64,000 nucleotides of DNA from Pedobacter sp. MC2016-15 (GTDB lineage: Bacteria; Bacteroidota; Bacteroidia; Sphingobacteriales; Sphingobacteriaceae): contig NZ_JAPIVS010000004.1 in NCBI RefSeq assembly GCF_026239695.1, positions 124,001 through 188,000 on the forward strand, read 5' to 3'. Below the pieces are notes generated by a model. That model did no database searches. It saw only the letters and a list, made by a program, of their open reading frames with translations, and was not told the origin of the DNA. A program made the position numbers and the translations under genes. Shown piece by piece: positions 40,378 through 49,882 of the stretch. The stretch's first letter is position 1. Every line of letters begins with the position of its first letter.

Positions 40378-42489
40378 TTACTTTGCTTTGATATCTGTTC
40401 CCAGGCGCTGCAGGTAGGCCACAATGGCTATGATCTCCCTGTCGCTTTTTACTTTGATGTTGTTCTGTCTTAAATCCAGCGCAATGCTTTCTGCCTGTTT
40501 CTCTAATGCTGCATTAGCCATCTGCTCGTAACCCGTTTCATAAGGTACCCCCAGTGAACGCATGGCAGTGATCTTTGAACGCGTGGTTGTCGTATCCAGC
40601 TTCTGGTCGATCAGCCATTCGTAGGGTGGCATGATACTGCCGGGCGACATTGCCTGCGGGTCGAAAAGGTGGTTATAGTGCCATGCATTTCCATATTTAC
40701 CACCCTCGCGCTGCAGGTCTGGTCCCGTACGTTTGGATCCCCACAGAAAGGGATGATCGTAAACAAACTCACCGGCTTTGCTGTACTCGCCATAACGCTC
40801 AGTTTCGGAGCGGAAGGGGCGGATCATCTGCGAGTGGCAGTTTACACAGCCTTCCCTGATATACAGATCACGTCCCTGCAGTTCCAGCGGAGTATACGGT
40901 TTTACGCTGCTGATGGTAGGGATATTTGATTTGACAGTGAACGTTGGCATCATCTCTACCATACCCCCGATCAGGATGACCACGAGTGAAAGTCCGAGGA
41001 ACAGCAGTGGTTTGCGTTCCAGTATGCGGTGCCATTTTTTGTCGCTGCCCTGCGCCACATATACCGCTGGCAGCGGAGTAGCTTCTGCAGCTTCATCGGC
41101 CACGAGTTTCCCTGCAGCCATGGTTTTCACCAGGTTGTACGTCATCACGATGACTCCGGTAAGGTACAATGTACCACCCAGCGCACGCATCATATACATC
41201 GGTATAATCTGCAGTAGTGTCTCCAGGAAGTTAGGGTACTTCAGTAATCCTTCAGGAGTAAATTCTTTCCACATCAGCCCCTGTGTGAAACCGGCGAAGT
41301 ACAAAGGAACCGCATAGAAGATAATGCCCAGGGTACCAATCCAGAAATGGAATGAAGCCAGTTTTACGGAATATAAGGTTGTATTGTAGATTCGCGGCAC
41401 GATCCAGTACAGGATGGCGAAAGTTAAAAATCCGTTCCATCCCAATGCACCAACGTGTACGTGGGCTACTATCCAGTCGGTATAATGTGCAATGGCATTG
41501 ATCTGTTTCAGTGCCAGCATTGGTCCTTCAAAGGTTGCCATACCGTAAGCGGTAATACCTACCACCATAAACTTGAGACGGGGATCCTGTCTTACTTTAT
41601 CCCAGGCGCCACGCAAAGTGAGCAGCCCGTTGATCATCCCTCCCCAGCTTGGCGCGATCAGCATCACAGAAAATACAGTACTTAGCGACTGTACCCATGC
41701 AGGCAGGGACGTATACAGCAGGTGGTGTGGTCCTGCCCAGATATAGATGAAAATGAGCGACCAGAAATGGAGGATACTCAGTTTATAGGAATACACCGGG
41801 CGGTTTGCCATTTTTGGCAGGAAGTAGTACATCATACCCAGGTAAGGCGTAGTGAGGAAAAATGCCACTGCATTATGTCCATACCACCATTGTACCAGGG
41901 CATCCTGCACACCTGCATAGACATAGTAACTCTTGAACCATGATATTGGCAATTCTATAGAGTTAACGATATGCAGTACCGCTACCGTGATGAAGGTGGC
42001 AATGTAAAACCAGATGGCCACATACATATGTTTCTCCCGTCTTTTGAAGATCGTTCCGAACATATTGATTCCGAAGACCACCCAGATCAGCGTGATGGCG
42101 ATATCTATCGGCCATTCCATTTCTGCATATTCATGCGAAGTGGTGAAGCCCAGCGGCAGCGTAATGGCAGTGGCCACAATGATCAGCTGCCAGCCCCAGA
42201 AGTGAATTTTGCTGAGGACATCACTGAACATCCTGGCTTTGAGGAGGCGCTGTAATGAATAGTAGACGCCCATAAAGATGGCATTACCTACAAAGGCGAA
42301 GATCACCGCATTGGTATGCAGCGGCCTGACGCGTCCAAATGTAGTGTACTGTGTCCCTAAGTTCATAGCGGGCTTAAAGAGCTGGAATGCAACCAGCAGC
42401 CCCACCGTCATCCCGACTATGCCCCATACAACGGTGGCGATAGCGAAATTCCTGACGGTCTTGTTGTCGTAGTAAAACTTTTCGGTCAT
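40378..42489 (-). CDS. ccoN: Fused cbb3 oxidase subunits I and II (CcoNO)
   Basis: The product has 703 residues. The first 480 or so form CcoN (12 membrane helices, heme and CuB histidines, e.g. PLHTNAVIFAFVGNAIFMGV and WWYGHNAVAFFLT). A linker joins the CcoO cytochrome c part, with CVNCHSQM near residue 558 and GPDLQREGGKYGNAWHYNHL. The fusion is typical of Bacteroidota. It reduces oxygen to water at high affinity and pumps protons. Confidence 0.96.
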   Translation of the reverse strand: MTEKFYYDNKTVRNFAIATVVWGIVGMTVGLLVAFQLFKPAMNLGTQYTTFGRVRPLHTNAVIFAFVGNAIFMGVYYSLQRLLKARMFSDVLSKIHFWGWQLIIVATAITLPLGFTTSHEYAEMEWPIDIAITLIWVVFGINMFGTIFKRREKHMYVAIWFYIATFITVAVLHIVNSIELPISWFKSYYVYAGVQDALVQWWYGHNAVAFFLTTPYLGMMYYFLPKMANRPVYSYKLSILHFWSLIFIYIWAGPHHLLYTSLPAWVQSLSTVFSVMLIAPSWGGMINGLLTLRGAWDKVRQDPRLKFMVVGITAYGMATFEGPMLALKQINAIAHYTDWIVAHVHVGALGWNGFLTFAILYWIVPRIYNTTLYSVKLASFHFWIGTLGIIFYAVPLYFAGFTQGLMWKEFTPEGLLKYPNFLETLLQIIPMYMMRALGGTLYLTGVIVMTYNLVKTMAAGKLVADEAAEATPLPAVYVAQGSDKKWHRILERKPLLFLGLSLVVILIGGMVEMMPTFTVKSNIPTISSVKPYTPLELQGRDLYIREGCVNCHSQMIRPFRSETERYGEYSKAGEFVYDHPFLWGSKRTGPDLQREGGKYGNAWHYNHLFDPQAMSPGSIMPPYEWLIDQKLDTTTTRSKITAMRSLGVPYETGYEQMANAALEKQAESIALDLRQNNIKVKSDREIIAIVAYLQRLGTDIKAK

Positions 42490-42516
42490 GATAAAACGTG
42501 TGATGGTGTATTTGAA

Positions 42517-42684
42517 TTATGTTTGTTGGTCATTGGGTTCTTCCGGCTGGTCGTCAAAGAGAATCCTGACGGAAGGGGTGTACATGTCGTCGTGCTGGCC
42601 CGACTTATTCGCCCATAAAAAGGCTCCTAAAAAGAGCAGGGCAATGACGATGCTCAGCCCGAGCAGGGGATAGATGATGTTCAT
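42517..42684 (-). CDS. ccoS: cbb3 oxidase maturation protein CcoS
   Basis: ATG at 42684 opens 55 codons: one membrane helix (IIYPLLGLSIVIALLFLGAF), then FLWANKSGQHDDMYTP and an acidic tail. AFxWAxxxGQxDD is the CcoS signature. Its start overlaps the ccoI stop (ATGA at 42681-42684). CcoS is needed for cofactor insertion into the oxidase. Confidence 0.9.
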   Translation of the reverse strand: MNIIYPLLGLSIVIALLFLGAFLWANKSGQHDDMYTPSVRILFDDQPEEPNDQQT

Positions 42685-45071
42685 AACAGGTTGTTTTTGC
42701 GGGCGTAAAATCTTGCGCTGAGCGTAGTGAATAGTATAATGGTAACCGTACTTAAGGGCATGAGAATTGCCGCCATCAGGGGAGACAGCAGACCCTGTAC
42801 GGCAAAGAATAAACCGATGACATTGTAGAGGACAGAGATCAGGAAACTCATATGGATCACCTTAACCGCGTCTTTTGCGAGCCTCATAAAGCGTGGCAGT
42901 TTGTCAAAAGCTGTTCCATCCAGGATGGCGTCACATCCCGGTGAGAAATTATTGATATCGTCTGTCACGGCAACGCCGAGGTTGCTCTGTCTTAAAGCTC
43001 CTGCATCATTGAGGCCATCGCCCAGCATCATCACCTTTTGCCCTTGGTCCTGCAGGTTCAGGATGTAGTCCAGTTTATCCTGCGGACTTTGTCTGAAGTG
43101 CATCTGCTGTATCCGCTGGAAAAATGGTGTCAGCAATTCGCGGTCCTGGTCCTGATCGCCTGAGAGCAGGTGGAGGTCTTTATCCTGCCCCAGTTTTAGT
43201 GCAAGTTCTTTGAATCCTGGTCTCCAGCGCTGTTCGGAGCGGAAATATCCGCAGTAACAATCATCAATCAACACATGTACTACGCTGCCTTTGTCTTTTA
43301 CGCTGATACCCAAAAAGGCAGCACTGCCGATTCTGAGCTCCTGCCCATTGACCGTCCCGGTAATACCACGGCCCACCTGCTCCCGGTATAAGTTGACGGG
43401 GTACAGTGCAGGAAGATCCAGCCATTTAACCAGTTCCCTGCTGAGTGGATGTCCCGAGTTGCGGGCCAGGTCGCTCAGCATTTGTTTTTCCTCTGGCCGC
43501 AGTGTGCCCTTAAATTCAAATCCACTGGCTTCAGGGTTGGTAATCGTCCCTGTTTTGTCGAACACAACCGTACTGATGCGGGCAAGCTCCTCGATGACAG
43601 CTGTGCTTTTCAGATAGAATTTGTTTTTATCGAAGATGCTCAATACGGCCGCAAGCGTAAAAGGTGAACTCAATGCCAGGGCACAAGGGCAGGCGATGAT
43701 CAGCACTGCAGTAAAGGCTGCTGCGGCTTTGTTGAGATCGGTATTGATCCAGAAGAGTCCGGCGGCGCTGGCGATCAGCAGCAGTGCAATACTAAAATAT
43801 TTACTGGCGGTATTACTAAAGGTCTGTATAGGATCTTTTTCTGCGGCAAAGGTCTCATTGTTCCATAATTTGGTCAGGTAACTTTGTGATACAGGTTTCA
43901 GCACTTCGAGCTCGATGGCGCCCATCAGTTGCCTTCCTCCGGCGTAGATTACCTCTCCCAGTACCTTTTCTACCGCCAGGGATTCACCGGTGACAAAACT
44001 GAAATCCAGCCTTGCTTCTCCCTTGAGCAGGATGGCATCAGCAGGAATAATCTCATTGCTGCGGATCAGAATGCGGTCGCCCCTTTTCAGTTCATTCAGG
44101 GGAGCCTGGCGCTCTTTTCCATCGGCAATGCAAGTGACAGCCACAGGAAAATAAGAACGGTAATCCCGTTCAAAAGACAGGTAGTGATAAGTGCGCTGCT
44201 GCATCCATTTACCGATCAGGATAAAAAATACAAGAGAGCAAAGCGTGTCGATAAAGCCTGGCCCGCTTTGGGTAATAATCTCAATAGCCGAGCGGATAAA
44301 CATCACGGCAATACCCAGTGCCAGTGGGAAATCCAGGTTGAGGATGCCGTTTTTAAGGTTTGTCCAGGCAGATATAAAGTAGTCGCGCGCACTGTACAGC
44401 AGTACGGGAACGCCGAGTGCAAGATTGATCCAGTTGAAGAATGATTTGAAGTTCTGCTCAAAGGCGGCAAAGCCAAAGTAATCCGGGAAACTGAGCATCA
44501 TCACATTGGCAAAGCAAAAGCCGGCAACCGCGATCTTAGTGACCAGGTTGCGTTCTGAATGGTCAGACTGCTGCTTTTTAACCATATCCTGCAGGCTGAT
44601 CAGCGGCTCATAGCCAACGGAGCTAAGCAACTCAACAACCTGCCGCAGGGAAATCTGCTGGTTCCTGAAAGTTACCGTTACCTGTTTTTTAGGGAAATCC
44701 GTACGTGAGGCCGTAATATTTGGATTAATTTTATATAGGTTTTCCAGCAGCCAGATGCAGGAGCTGCAATGTATCGCCGGAATGTAAAGGCTGAGCACAG
44801 TGGTATGGTCATCGGTATAATCTACCAGCTCTGCGGCAATAGCAGGTTCATCGAGATAGTCGAAGTGTGCTGCTTTTTTCTTTTGTGAAGCACCCGGAAC
44901 AGCATTATACACGTAATAGCTGCTGAGCTGATGATCTGAAAGAATGAGGTAAACGCTCTTACAACCTGCACAGCAGAACTGCTTGTCGTCTGCCTGGAAA
45001 GCTGAAAGCGGAAGACTGTCTCCACAATGATAACATTGTGTATCAATAGATATGTTTAGCTGCTCATTCAT
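42681..45071 (-). CDS. ccoI: Copper-type P1B ATPase CcoI (FixI)
   Basis: The start MNEQLNISIDTQCYHC at 45071 gives 796 residues (an ATG 21 nt upstream is possible). The N-terminus has a CxxC-x14-CCAGC metal-binding domain, then an HMA domain with CSSCIWLLENL. Eight membrane helices, the CPC motif (IACPCALALSSP), the phosphorylated DKTGTIT and GDGLNDAGAL complete the P-type ATPase. It supplies copper for cbb3 assembly. It is the first gene of the eight-gene cco operon; an FNR-like box and a palindrome lie upstream. Confidence 0.93.
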   Translation of the reverse strand: MNEQLNISIDTQCYHCGDSLPLSAFQADDKQFCCAGCKSVYLILSDHQLSSYYVYNAVPGASQKKKAAHFDYLDEPAIAAELVDYTDDHTTVLSLYIPAIHCSSCIWLLENLYKINPNITASRTDFPKKQVTVTFRNQQISLRQVVELLSSVGYEPLISLQDMVKKQQSDHSERNLVTKIAVAGFCFANVMMLSFPDYFGFAAFEQNFKSFFNWINLALGVPVLLYSARDYFISAWTNLKNGILNLDFPLALGIAVMFIRSAIEIITQSGPGFIDTLCSLVFFILIGKWMQQRTYHYLSFERDYRSYFPVAVTCIADGKERQAPLNELKRGDRILIRSNEIIPADAILLKGEARLDFSFVTGESLAVEKVLGEVIYAGGRQLMGAIELEVLKPVSQSYLTKLWNNETFAAEKDPIQTFSNTASKYFSIALLLIASAAGLFWINTDLNKAAAAFTAVLIIACPCALALSSPFTLAAVLSIFDKNKFYLKSTAVIEELARISTVVFDKTGTITNPEASGFEFKGTLRPEEKQMLSDLARNSGHPLSRELVKWLDLPALYPVNLYREQVGRGITGTVNGQELRIGSAAFLGISVKDKGSVVHVLIDDCYCGYFRSEQRWRPGFKELALKLGQDKDLHLLSGDQDQDRELLTPFFQRIQQMHFRQSPQDKLDYILNLQDQGQKVMMLGDGLNDAGALRQSNLGVAVTDDINNFSPGCDAILDGTAFDKLPRFMRLAKDAVKVIHMSFLISVLYNVIGLFFAVQGLLSPLMAAILMPLSTVTIILFTTLSARFYARKNNLL

Positions 45072-45120
45072 CCTGCTTTTTTTATACCCCAAAAATGGTT
45101 GGTATTGAGCAGGGGTAAAA

Positions 45121-45154
45121 TGACTTCAGAAACCTTAAAAGGTGATAGAAGTCA
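45121..45154. promoter_or_regulatory. 34-bp nested palindrome with FNR-like box 4 upstream of ccoI
   Basis: TGACTTC (45121-45127) and GAAGTCA (45148-45154) enclose ACCTT-AA-AAGGT, with 4-nt gaps on both sides, so the whole is symmetric. Its right part contains TGATagaaGTCA (45143-45154), the same TGAT-N4-GTCA as at 31284 and 31328. It lies 50 bp upstream of the ccoI start. Confidence 0.55.
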
Positions 45155-45277
45155 CAATTTGTATCTGGTGTTTACAGAATATTTCGTATTATTATATAAT
45201 TTTTGTTAAATGATTAATATATATAAGTGTTTATTTGCTAAGAAAATCTCCTAAAAGCCTGTTGCGAACGCCCCTAT

Positions 45278-46567
45278 ATGATAACTAAGGATAGAATAAG
45301 ATCAAACTGGACAGCATTGACCGGCAGTCCGGAAACTCATACCCTCGAAGCCAGAATCTTTCACATCACCTGTATTTTTACGATTATTCTTTTCAGTTGT
45401 AGTATATTTTTTAACTACTATATTGGCTTGTATGAGCTGTGTTTATTACTTGTTCCCTCTGTTTTTGCGGCCTGCGGGTTGTATTATCTTTCTAAGTTTA
45501 AATATCAGCACAGTTTAGCGGTATTTATATTCTGTGTGCTGGGAAATATTGTGTTTGTGATCTTTTATCTGAACAATTCAGGGATAAACGGACCTAGTTT
45601 AGTGATTTATATGCTGTTTTTCTTTCTGGTGATGAGCATTGTGCCCGTCAGTCAGCGTTTTCTCTGGGTAGTTGTCAATATTATTGTGGCAATATTGCTG
45701 ATTACCTATCAATATCACTATCCCGAGGCGGTTCCTCTGAAACACAGAGATGGCTTTGCACGCTCACTGGATTTCGCTTATGTATATTTCTTTACCCTGC
45801 TGATTGTCTATTTTATTATCACCAGTATTATCAATAGCCACAACCGTGAAAAAACACTTGCAGAAAACCGTGCAGAGCTGCTTGAGTTATCCAATCAGTC
45901 GAAAAACAAACTGTTTTCTATTCTGGCGCACGACCTCCGTTCGCCTTTAAACTCTATACAGAACTTTCTGGAACTGTCACTTGAGGAGCATCTGGATGAG
46001 GCTGAAAAGAAGATGATTCATTCCAGCCTGCTGCGCGAAACCCGTTACACCCGACAGATGCTGATTAACCTGCTTTCCTGGAGCAAGACGCAGATGGACG
46101 GCGTGATGGTAAGACTGGCAAGTCTGGATCTGCTGGAAACGCTGGAACATACGATATTGTTACAGACGAGTCTGGCCGGGGAAAAGGCTATTGTCATCAG
46201 CAATCACATCCCCAAAGGGACCAAGGTAATGGCCGATCATGATATGCTGGAACTCGTGATCAGGAACCTGATCAATAACGCCATTAAATTTACGCCTTTC
46301 GGCGGATCGATCAGCCTCAGTGCCGAAGAGGAGGAAGGAGAGTGCCGCATCAGTGTGAAGGATAACGGTGTAGGTATAACTAAATCGAATGAGCAAAGTA
46401 TATTCTCGCTTCAATCTGAGAGCACCTACGGTACAAATAATGAAAAAGGGGTAGGCCTCGGCCTGGTATTGTGCAAAGAATTTATCCTGCTGCAACGCGG
46501 CAGAATATGGTTAGAAAGTGAGATCGGCATGGGTACGACCTTTTTCATCAGCCTGCAAAAAGCCTGA
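45278..46567 (+). CDS. Membrane sensor histidine kinase
   Basis: The product has 429 residues. Six hydrophobic segments occupy about 28-190 without a large loop, then a short coiled coil, HisKA with ILAHDLRSPLNS (H near 216) and HATPase_c (NLINNAIKFT, DNGVGI, GVGLGLVLCKEF). No response regulator is adjacent. It is divergent from the cco operon; the signal is unknown. Confidence 0.9.
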   Translation: MITKDRIRSNWTALTGSPETHTLEARIFHITCIFTIILFSCSIFFNYYIGLYELCLLLVPSVFAACGLYYLSKFKYQHSLAVFIFCVLGNIVFVIFYLNNSGINGPSLVIYMLFFFLVMSIVPVSQRFLWVVVNIIVAILLITYQYHYPEAVPLKHRDGFARSLDFAYVYFFTLLIVYFIITSIINSHNREKTLAENRAELLELSNQSKNKLFSILAHDLRSPLNSIQNFLELSLEEHLDEAEKKMIHSSLLRETRYTRQMLINLLSWSKTQMDGVMVRLASLDLLETLEHTILLQTSLAGEKAIVISNHIPKGTKVMADHDMLELVIRNLINNAIKFTPFGGSISLSAEEEEGECRISVKDNGVGITKSNEQSIFSLQSESTYGTNNEKGVGLGLVLCKEFILLQRGRIWLESEIGMGTTFFISLQKA

Positions 46568-46646
46568 TCAACCAAATTTGAGTATTGAATTTGAATTGAG
46601 CCGTTATTTGTACACCTTTGCAGCATCAAAAAGAACCTATTGAAGT

Positions 46647-47297
46647 ATGGAAGAACAGAGTGAGTTGTTGCGTTTCGGAAAAGATTATACAGAGAGAGTT
46701 GAAAATGCAATCAACTGCCTGAAGCGGGGTAAAGGGGTACTCGTTGTGGATGATGAGAGTCGTGAAAATGAAGGCGACCTGATCTTTCCCGCGGCTACGA
46801 TGACGATGCAGGATATGGCTTTAATGATCCGTACCTGTAGCGGGATTGTCTGTTTGTGCCTCACTTCTGAGAAGGCAGATCTGCTGGAGCTGCCACCCAT
46901 GGTACATGTCAATACCAGTAAATACCATACGCCTTTTACAGTAAGCATTGAAGCTAAAGAAGGAGTTACTACAGGCGTATCTGCGGCCGACAGGATACAA
47001 ACGATCCGGACTGCTGTGGCTGACGGTGCCAAACCGGAAGATCTTTCCAGACCAGGACATGTTTTTCCTTTAAGGGCCAATGCGGATGGTGTTTTTGGCA
47101 GACGCGGGCATACCGAGGGCAGTATCGACCTGATGGTGCTGGCAGGCTTAAAACCTGTGGCAGTATTGTGTGAGCTGACCAATGAGGATGGCACCATGTC
47201 ACGTTTACCTGAAGTGGCTGTATTTGCCGAAGATCAGCAAACGACGGTAGTATCTATTGAAGATATCTTCCAGTACAGATTGTCGCTTCAGAACTAG
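46647..47297 (+). CDS. ribB: 3,4-dihydroxy-2-butanone-4-phosphate synthase
   Basis: The product has 216 residues, the length of a stand-alone RibB. The acidic loop [13 protein letters not shown], then [28 protein letters not shown] and [21 protein letters not shown] are the active-site motifs. It converts ribulose 5-phosphate to the four-carbon riboflavin precursor. No GTP cyclohydrolase II domain is attached, and no FMN riboswitch is visible upstream. Its stop overlaps the converging LysR gene by 4 nt. Confidence 0.96.
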   Translation: MEEQSELLRFGKDYTERVENAINCLKRGKGVLVVDDESRENEGDLIFPAATMTMQDMALMIRTCSGIVCLCLTSEKADLLELPPMVHVNTSKYHTPFTVSIEAKEGVTTGVSAADRIQTIRTAVADGAKPEDLSRPGHVFPLRANADGVFGRRGHTEGSIDLMVLAGLKPVAVLCELTNEDGTMSRLPEVAVFAEDQQTTVVSIEDIFQYRLSLQN

Positions 47298-48166
47298 ATC
47301 ACCTTCATCAGTTCTTCCATAAATAAGACCGCAGATCTTTTGCGGTAAACGCCCTGCTGCCATAATATGGAGGCCTGCCTGTACAGTTCTTTTCCTGAAA
47401 TAGGGATCGCAACAAGTCCCTCCCAGTTGGCGATGGCATTCTCGTTGATGATGGTTACCCAGTTACCCCTTTCTACCATGGAGAGCAGGGAATGCACATC
47501 ATTCATCTCCAGTTTGATCGTCGGTGATACTTTATTCTTTTTGAAGATCTCGGTGAGCATATCCCTGGAGTTGAAACCAGTGCCCTGCAGGACGAGATCA
47601 GCTTTTGCAAGTTCTTTTAAGCTGATCTTACTGAGTTTTGCCAGCGGGTTATTTTTTGATACCACCATCATCACCCTTGATGCAAATAGCGGCTGCATTT
47701 CCAGTCCGTCGCCATCCGTCTGTTCGTGAAAAGCCAGGATAATATCCAGATCGGCCATTCTCAGTTTATTTTCCAGTTGCAAAGCAGGACCCGACTCTAC
47801 ATGCAGGGTGATGCCCGGATACTTCTCAGAAAAGGGGGTGAGTGCAGGAAGAATGAGGGAGCTGAATGAATAGGTTACGCCGATGTTCAGCTGACCATTC
47901 ATCATATTGCCATATTCAAATAAAGCCTGCTTGGATTTTTTGATATCCAGAATGATCTTTCGCGCATGGATCAGAAAGATGTTTCCCGCTTCGGTAAGAC
48001 GTACCTGCTTGCCGATTCTGTCAAACAGCGGTGTGCCGAGTTCTTCCTCCAGCTGTTTGATTTGCTGGGATAGGGTCGACTGTGTAACAAAGGAGGCTGC
48101 TGCGGCGTCGGTAAAGTGTAGCAGCTCTGCGGCTTTGATAAAATAATTGAGTTGTCTGACTTCCAT
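47294..48166 (-). CDS. LysR-family transcriptional regulator
   Basis: The product has 290 residues. The N-terminal helix-turn-helix ([20 protein letters not shown], then [20 protein letters not shown]) and the two-lobe effector domain (about 90-290) are typical of LTTR proteins of CynR/CatR type. It is divergent from the MFS gene, and a T-N11-A type palindrome lies between them, so it probably controls that transporter and itself. The effector is unknown. Confidence 0.92.
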   Translation of the reverse strand: MEVRQLNYFIKAAELLHFTDAAAASFVTQSTLSQQIKQLEEELGTPLFDRIGKQVRLTEAGNIFLIHARKIILDIKKSKQALFEYGNMMNGQLNIGVTYSFSSLILPALTPFSEKYPGITLHVESGPALQLENKLRMADLDIILAFHEQTDGDGLEMQPLFASRVMMVVSKNNPLAKLSKISLKELAKADLVLQGTGFNSRDMLTEIFKKNKVSPTIKLEMNDVHSLLSMVERGNWVTIINENAIANWEGLVAIPISGKELYRQASILWQQGVYRKRSAVLFMEELMKVI

Positions 48167-48198
48167 AATCGATCGTTAAAACTAATCAAAATCATTAA

Positions 48199-48221
48199 AT
48201 CTATCAATTTTATAAATAGAT
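48199..48221. promoter_or_regulatory. LysR-type box (ATCTAT-N11-ATAGAT)
   Basis: A perfect 6-bp inverted repeat with exactly 11 bp between the arms fits the T-N11-A LysR motif. It lies 33 bp from the lysR start and 44 bp from the MFS start. Confidence 0.65.
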
Positions 48222-48264
48222 AATGAATGCCGAAATTTGTTGCTGTAATACAATACAACAAACC

Positions 48265-49479
48265 ATGACTGTTTTCCGATCTTTAAAATCACGAAATTTC
48301 AAGCTCTTTTTTTATGGACAATCCATTTCCCTGATCGGGACCTGGATGCAAAAGACGGCGGTGAGCTGGCTGGTTTACCAGATTACGGGTTCGGCGCTGT
48401 TACTTGGAGTTGTTGGTTTTGTGAGTCTGATCCCTTCCCTGTTTTTATCTCCCTATGCCGGTAGTCTGATCGACAGGCATGACCGCTACAGGATCCTGGT
48501 CGTTACGCAGGTGATTTCCATGTTGCAGGCGGGAGCCCTCGCAGGGATGCTGTTCCTGGGATACGAGAATATCCTGATGATCATTGGACTGAGTTTGGTT
48601 CAGGGTGTCATCAACGCCTTTGATGTCACCTGCAGGCAGTCGCTCATGGTAGAAATGGTGGATGATAAAAATGATCTTCCCAATGCCATCGCATTAAATT
48701 CTTCCATGGCCAACTTTGCCCGTATTGCAGGACCTGCAGTGGCGGGGATTATCCTGAGTACTTTTGGTACGGATGTATGTTTTATCGGCAACTTTCTAAG
48801 CTATATTCCGGTACTGATCTGTTTGTTTATGATGAACTTACATACTCCTGTAATTGCCAGGCCGGTGAAAAGTATCTGGACAGAACTGCAGGAGGGCTTT
48901 AAATATGTATCGGGCGATAAAGAACTGAGCAGTATGATCATGATGATCGGTATCAGCAGTCTTTTTGTGATGCCTTTTAATACGCTGATGCCCATTTTTG
49001 CCAAAGATATCTTTCATGGTAATGCCAAAACATTCAGCTGGTTTGAGAGTGCCGCAGGTTTAGGTTCTATTGTCAGTGCTATTTATCTGGCTAACCTTAA
49101 AAACAGCAATACGCTGATGAAACTGATTATGATTGCCGGCGGGGTGCTTGGCTTTAGCCTGATATTATTGTCGTACTCTCCACAGTTGCCTATTGCCCTG
49201 TTGTTTATGGGTTTTGCGGGAGTAGGGATGATGGGACAAAGTTCAGCGATCAATACCTATATCCAAACGCATGCAGTTCCGGAAATGAGAGGTCGTGCAA
49301 TCAGTTACTATGTGATGGCTTACCAGGGACTGATTCCTGTAGGAAGTTTACTGATCGGATGGCTGGCCAACCTGATGGGACCAAGACCGGCGGTGCTGAT
49401 TGAGGGTGCTATAGGCTTAACTGCTACTGCCCTGTTTGTTTATTACAAACCAAAAGAAGTAGCAGTTAAACCCGCATAG
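48265..49479 (+). CDS. MFS transporter (EntS-like, MFS_3)
   Basis: The start MTVFRSLKSRNFKLFFYGQS at 48265 gives 404 residues and 10-12 membrane helices. SISLIGTWMQKTAVSWLVYQ and DRHDRYRILVVTQ are characteristic of the MFS_3/EntS exporter branch. It probably exports a small molecule; the substrate is unknown. It is divergent from the LysR gene that likely controls it. Confidence 0.9.
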   Translation: MTVFRSLKSRNFKLFFYGQSISLIGTWMQKTAVSWLVYQITGSALLLGVVGFVSLIPSLFLSPYAGSLIDRHDRYRILVVTQVISMLQAGALAGMLFLGYENILMIIGLSLVQGVINAFDVTCRQSLMVEMVDDKNDLPNAIALNSSMANFARIAGPAVAGIILSTFGTDVCFIGNFLSYIPVLICLFMMNLHTPVIARPVKSIWTELQEGFKYVSGDKELSSMIMMIGISSLFVMPFNTLMPIFAKDIFHGNAKTFSWFESAAGLGSIVSAIYLANLKNSNTLMKLIMIAGGVLGFSLILLSYSPQLPIALLFMGFAGVGMMGQSSAINTYIQTHAVPEMRGRAISYYVMAYQGLIPVGSLLIGWLANLMGPRPAVLIEGAIGLTATALFVYYKPKEVAVKPA

Positions 49480-49484
49480 CTGGA

Positions 49485-49877
49485 TTAATGTAATCCTGAA
49501 AACATGCTGAAGAGGATAATCAGCAATACAATTGAGGTAATGATGACATATAGTCTGTCTCTTTCAATAACGAAGGATGCCAGGGAAAAGAAAATGCGGA
49601 CAATGGGGGTAGCGATGAGGATCACTACTCCCAGCTGTATAATCTCTGAAGCACTGCCGGTAGCTAAACCTTTGAATATCCCTGTAAGACTCGTATAACC
49701 AGCAGGCTCCCCGTTAAATGTTGTATAGTGGGGCGTACCGGAACCTTTTTGAAACAGGTACCAGATTCCGCCGATGATCGCAACTGTACCTGAAATCAGT
49801 ACACCCAGTCTCAGCACCTGTCCGATCAGCTGTTCCATATCATAATCGGTCATTTTTTTATTTTCTTTCGTAGCCAT
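49485..49877 (-). CDS. DUF1634 membrane protein
   Basis: The product has 130 residues with three hydrophobic segments (VLRLGVLISGTVAIIGGIWY; IIQLGVVILIATPIVRIFFS; LYVIITSIVLLIILFSMFSG). DUF1634 genes regularly neighbour TauE/SafE permeases, and here the permease gene is 5 nt upstream, so it is likely an accessory subunit. Confidence 0.88.
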   Translation of the reverse strand: MATKENKKMTDYDMEQLIGQVLRLGVLISGTVAIIGGIWYLFQKGSGTPHYTTFNGEPAGYTSLTGIFKGLATGSASEIIQLGVVILIATPIVRIFFSLASFVIERDRLYVIITSIVLLIILFSMFSGLH

Positions 49878-49882
49878 AGTGC

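Noticed and set aside
46568..46646. FMN riboswitch before ribB
   Set aside because: The 79-nt leader has none of the conserved RFN elements.
48223..48264. Cys-rich N-terminal extension of the MFS protein as a leader peptide
   Set aside because: The three Cys codons are in frame with the transporter and have no stop, so no separate leader peptide exists.
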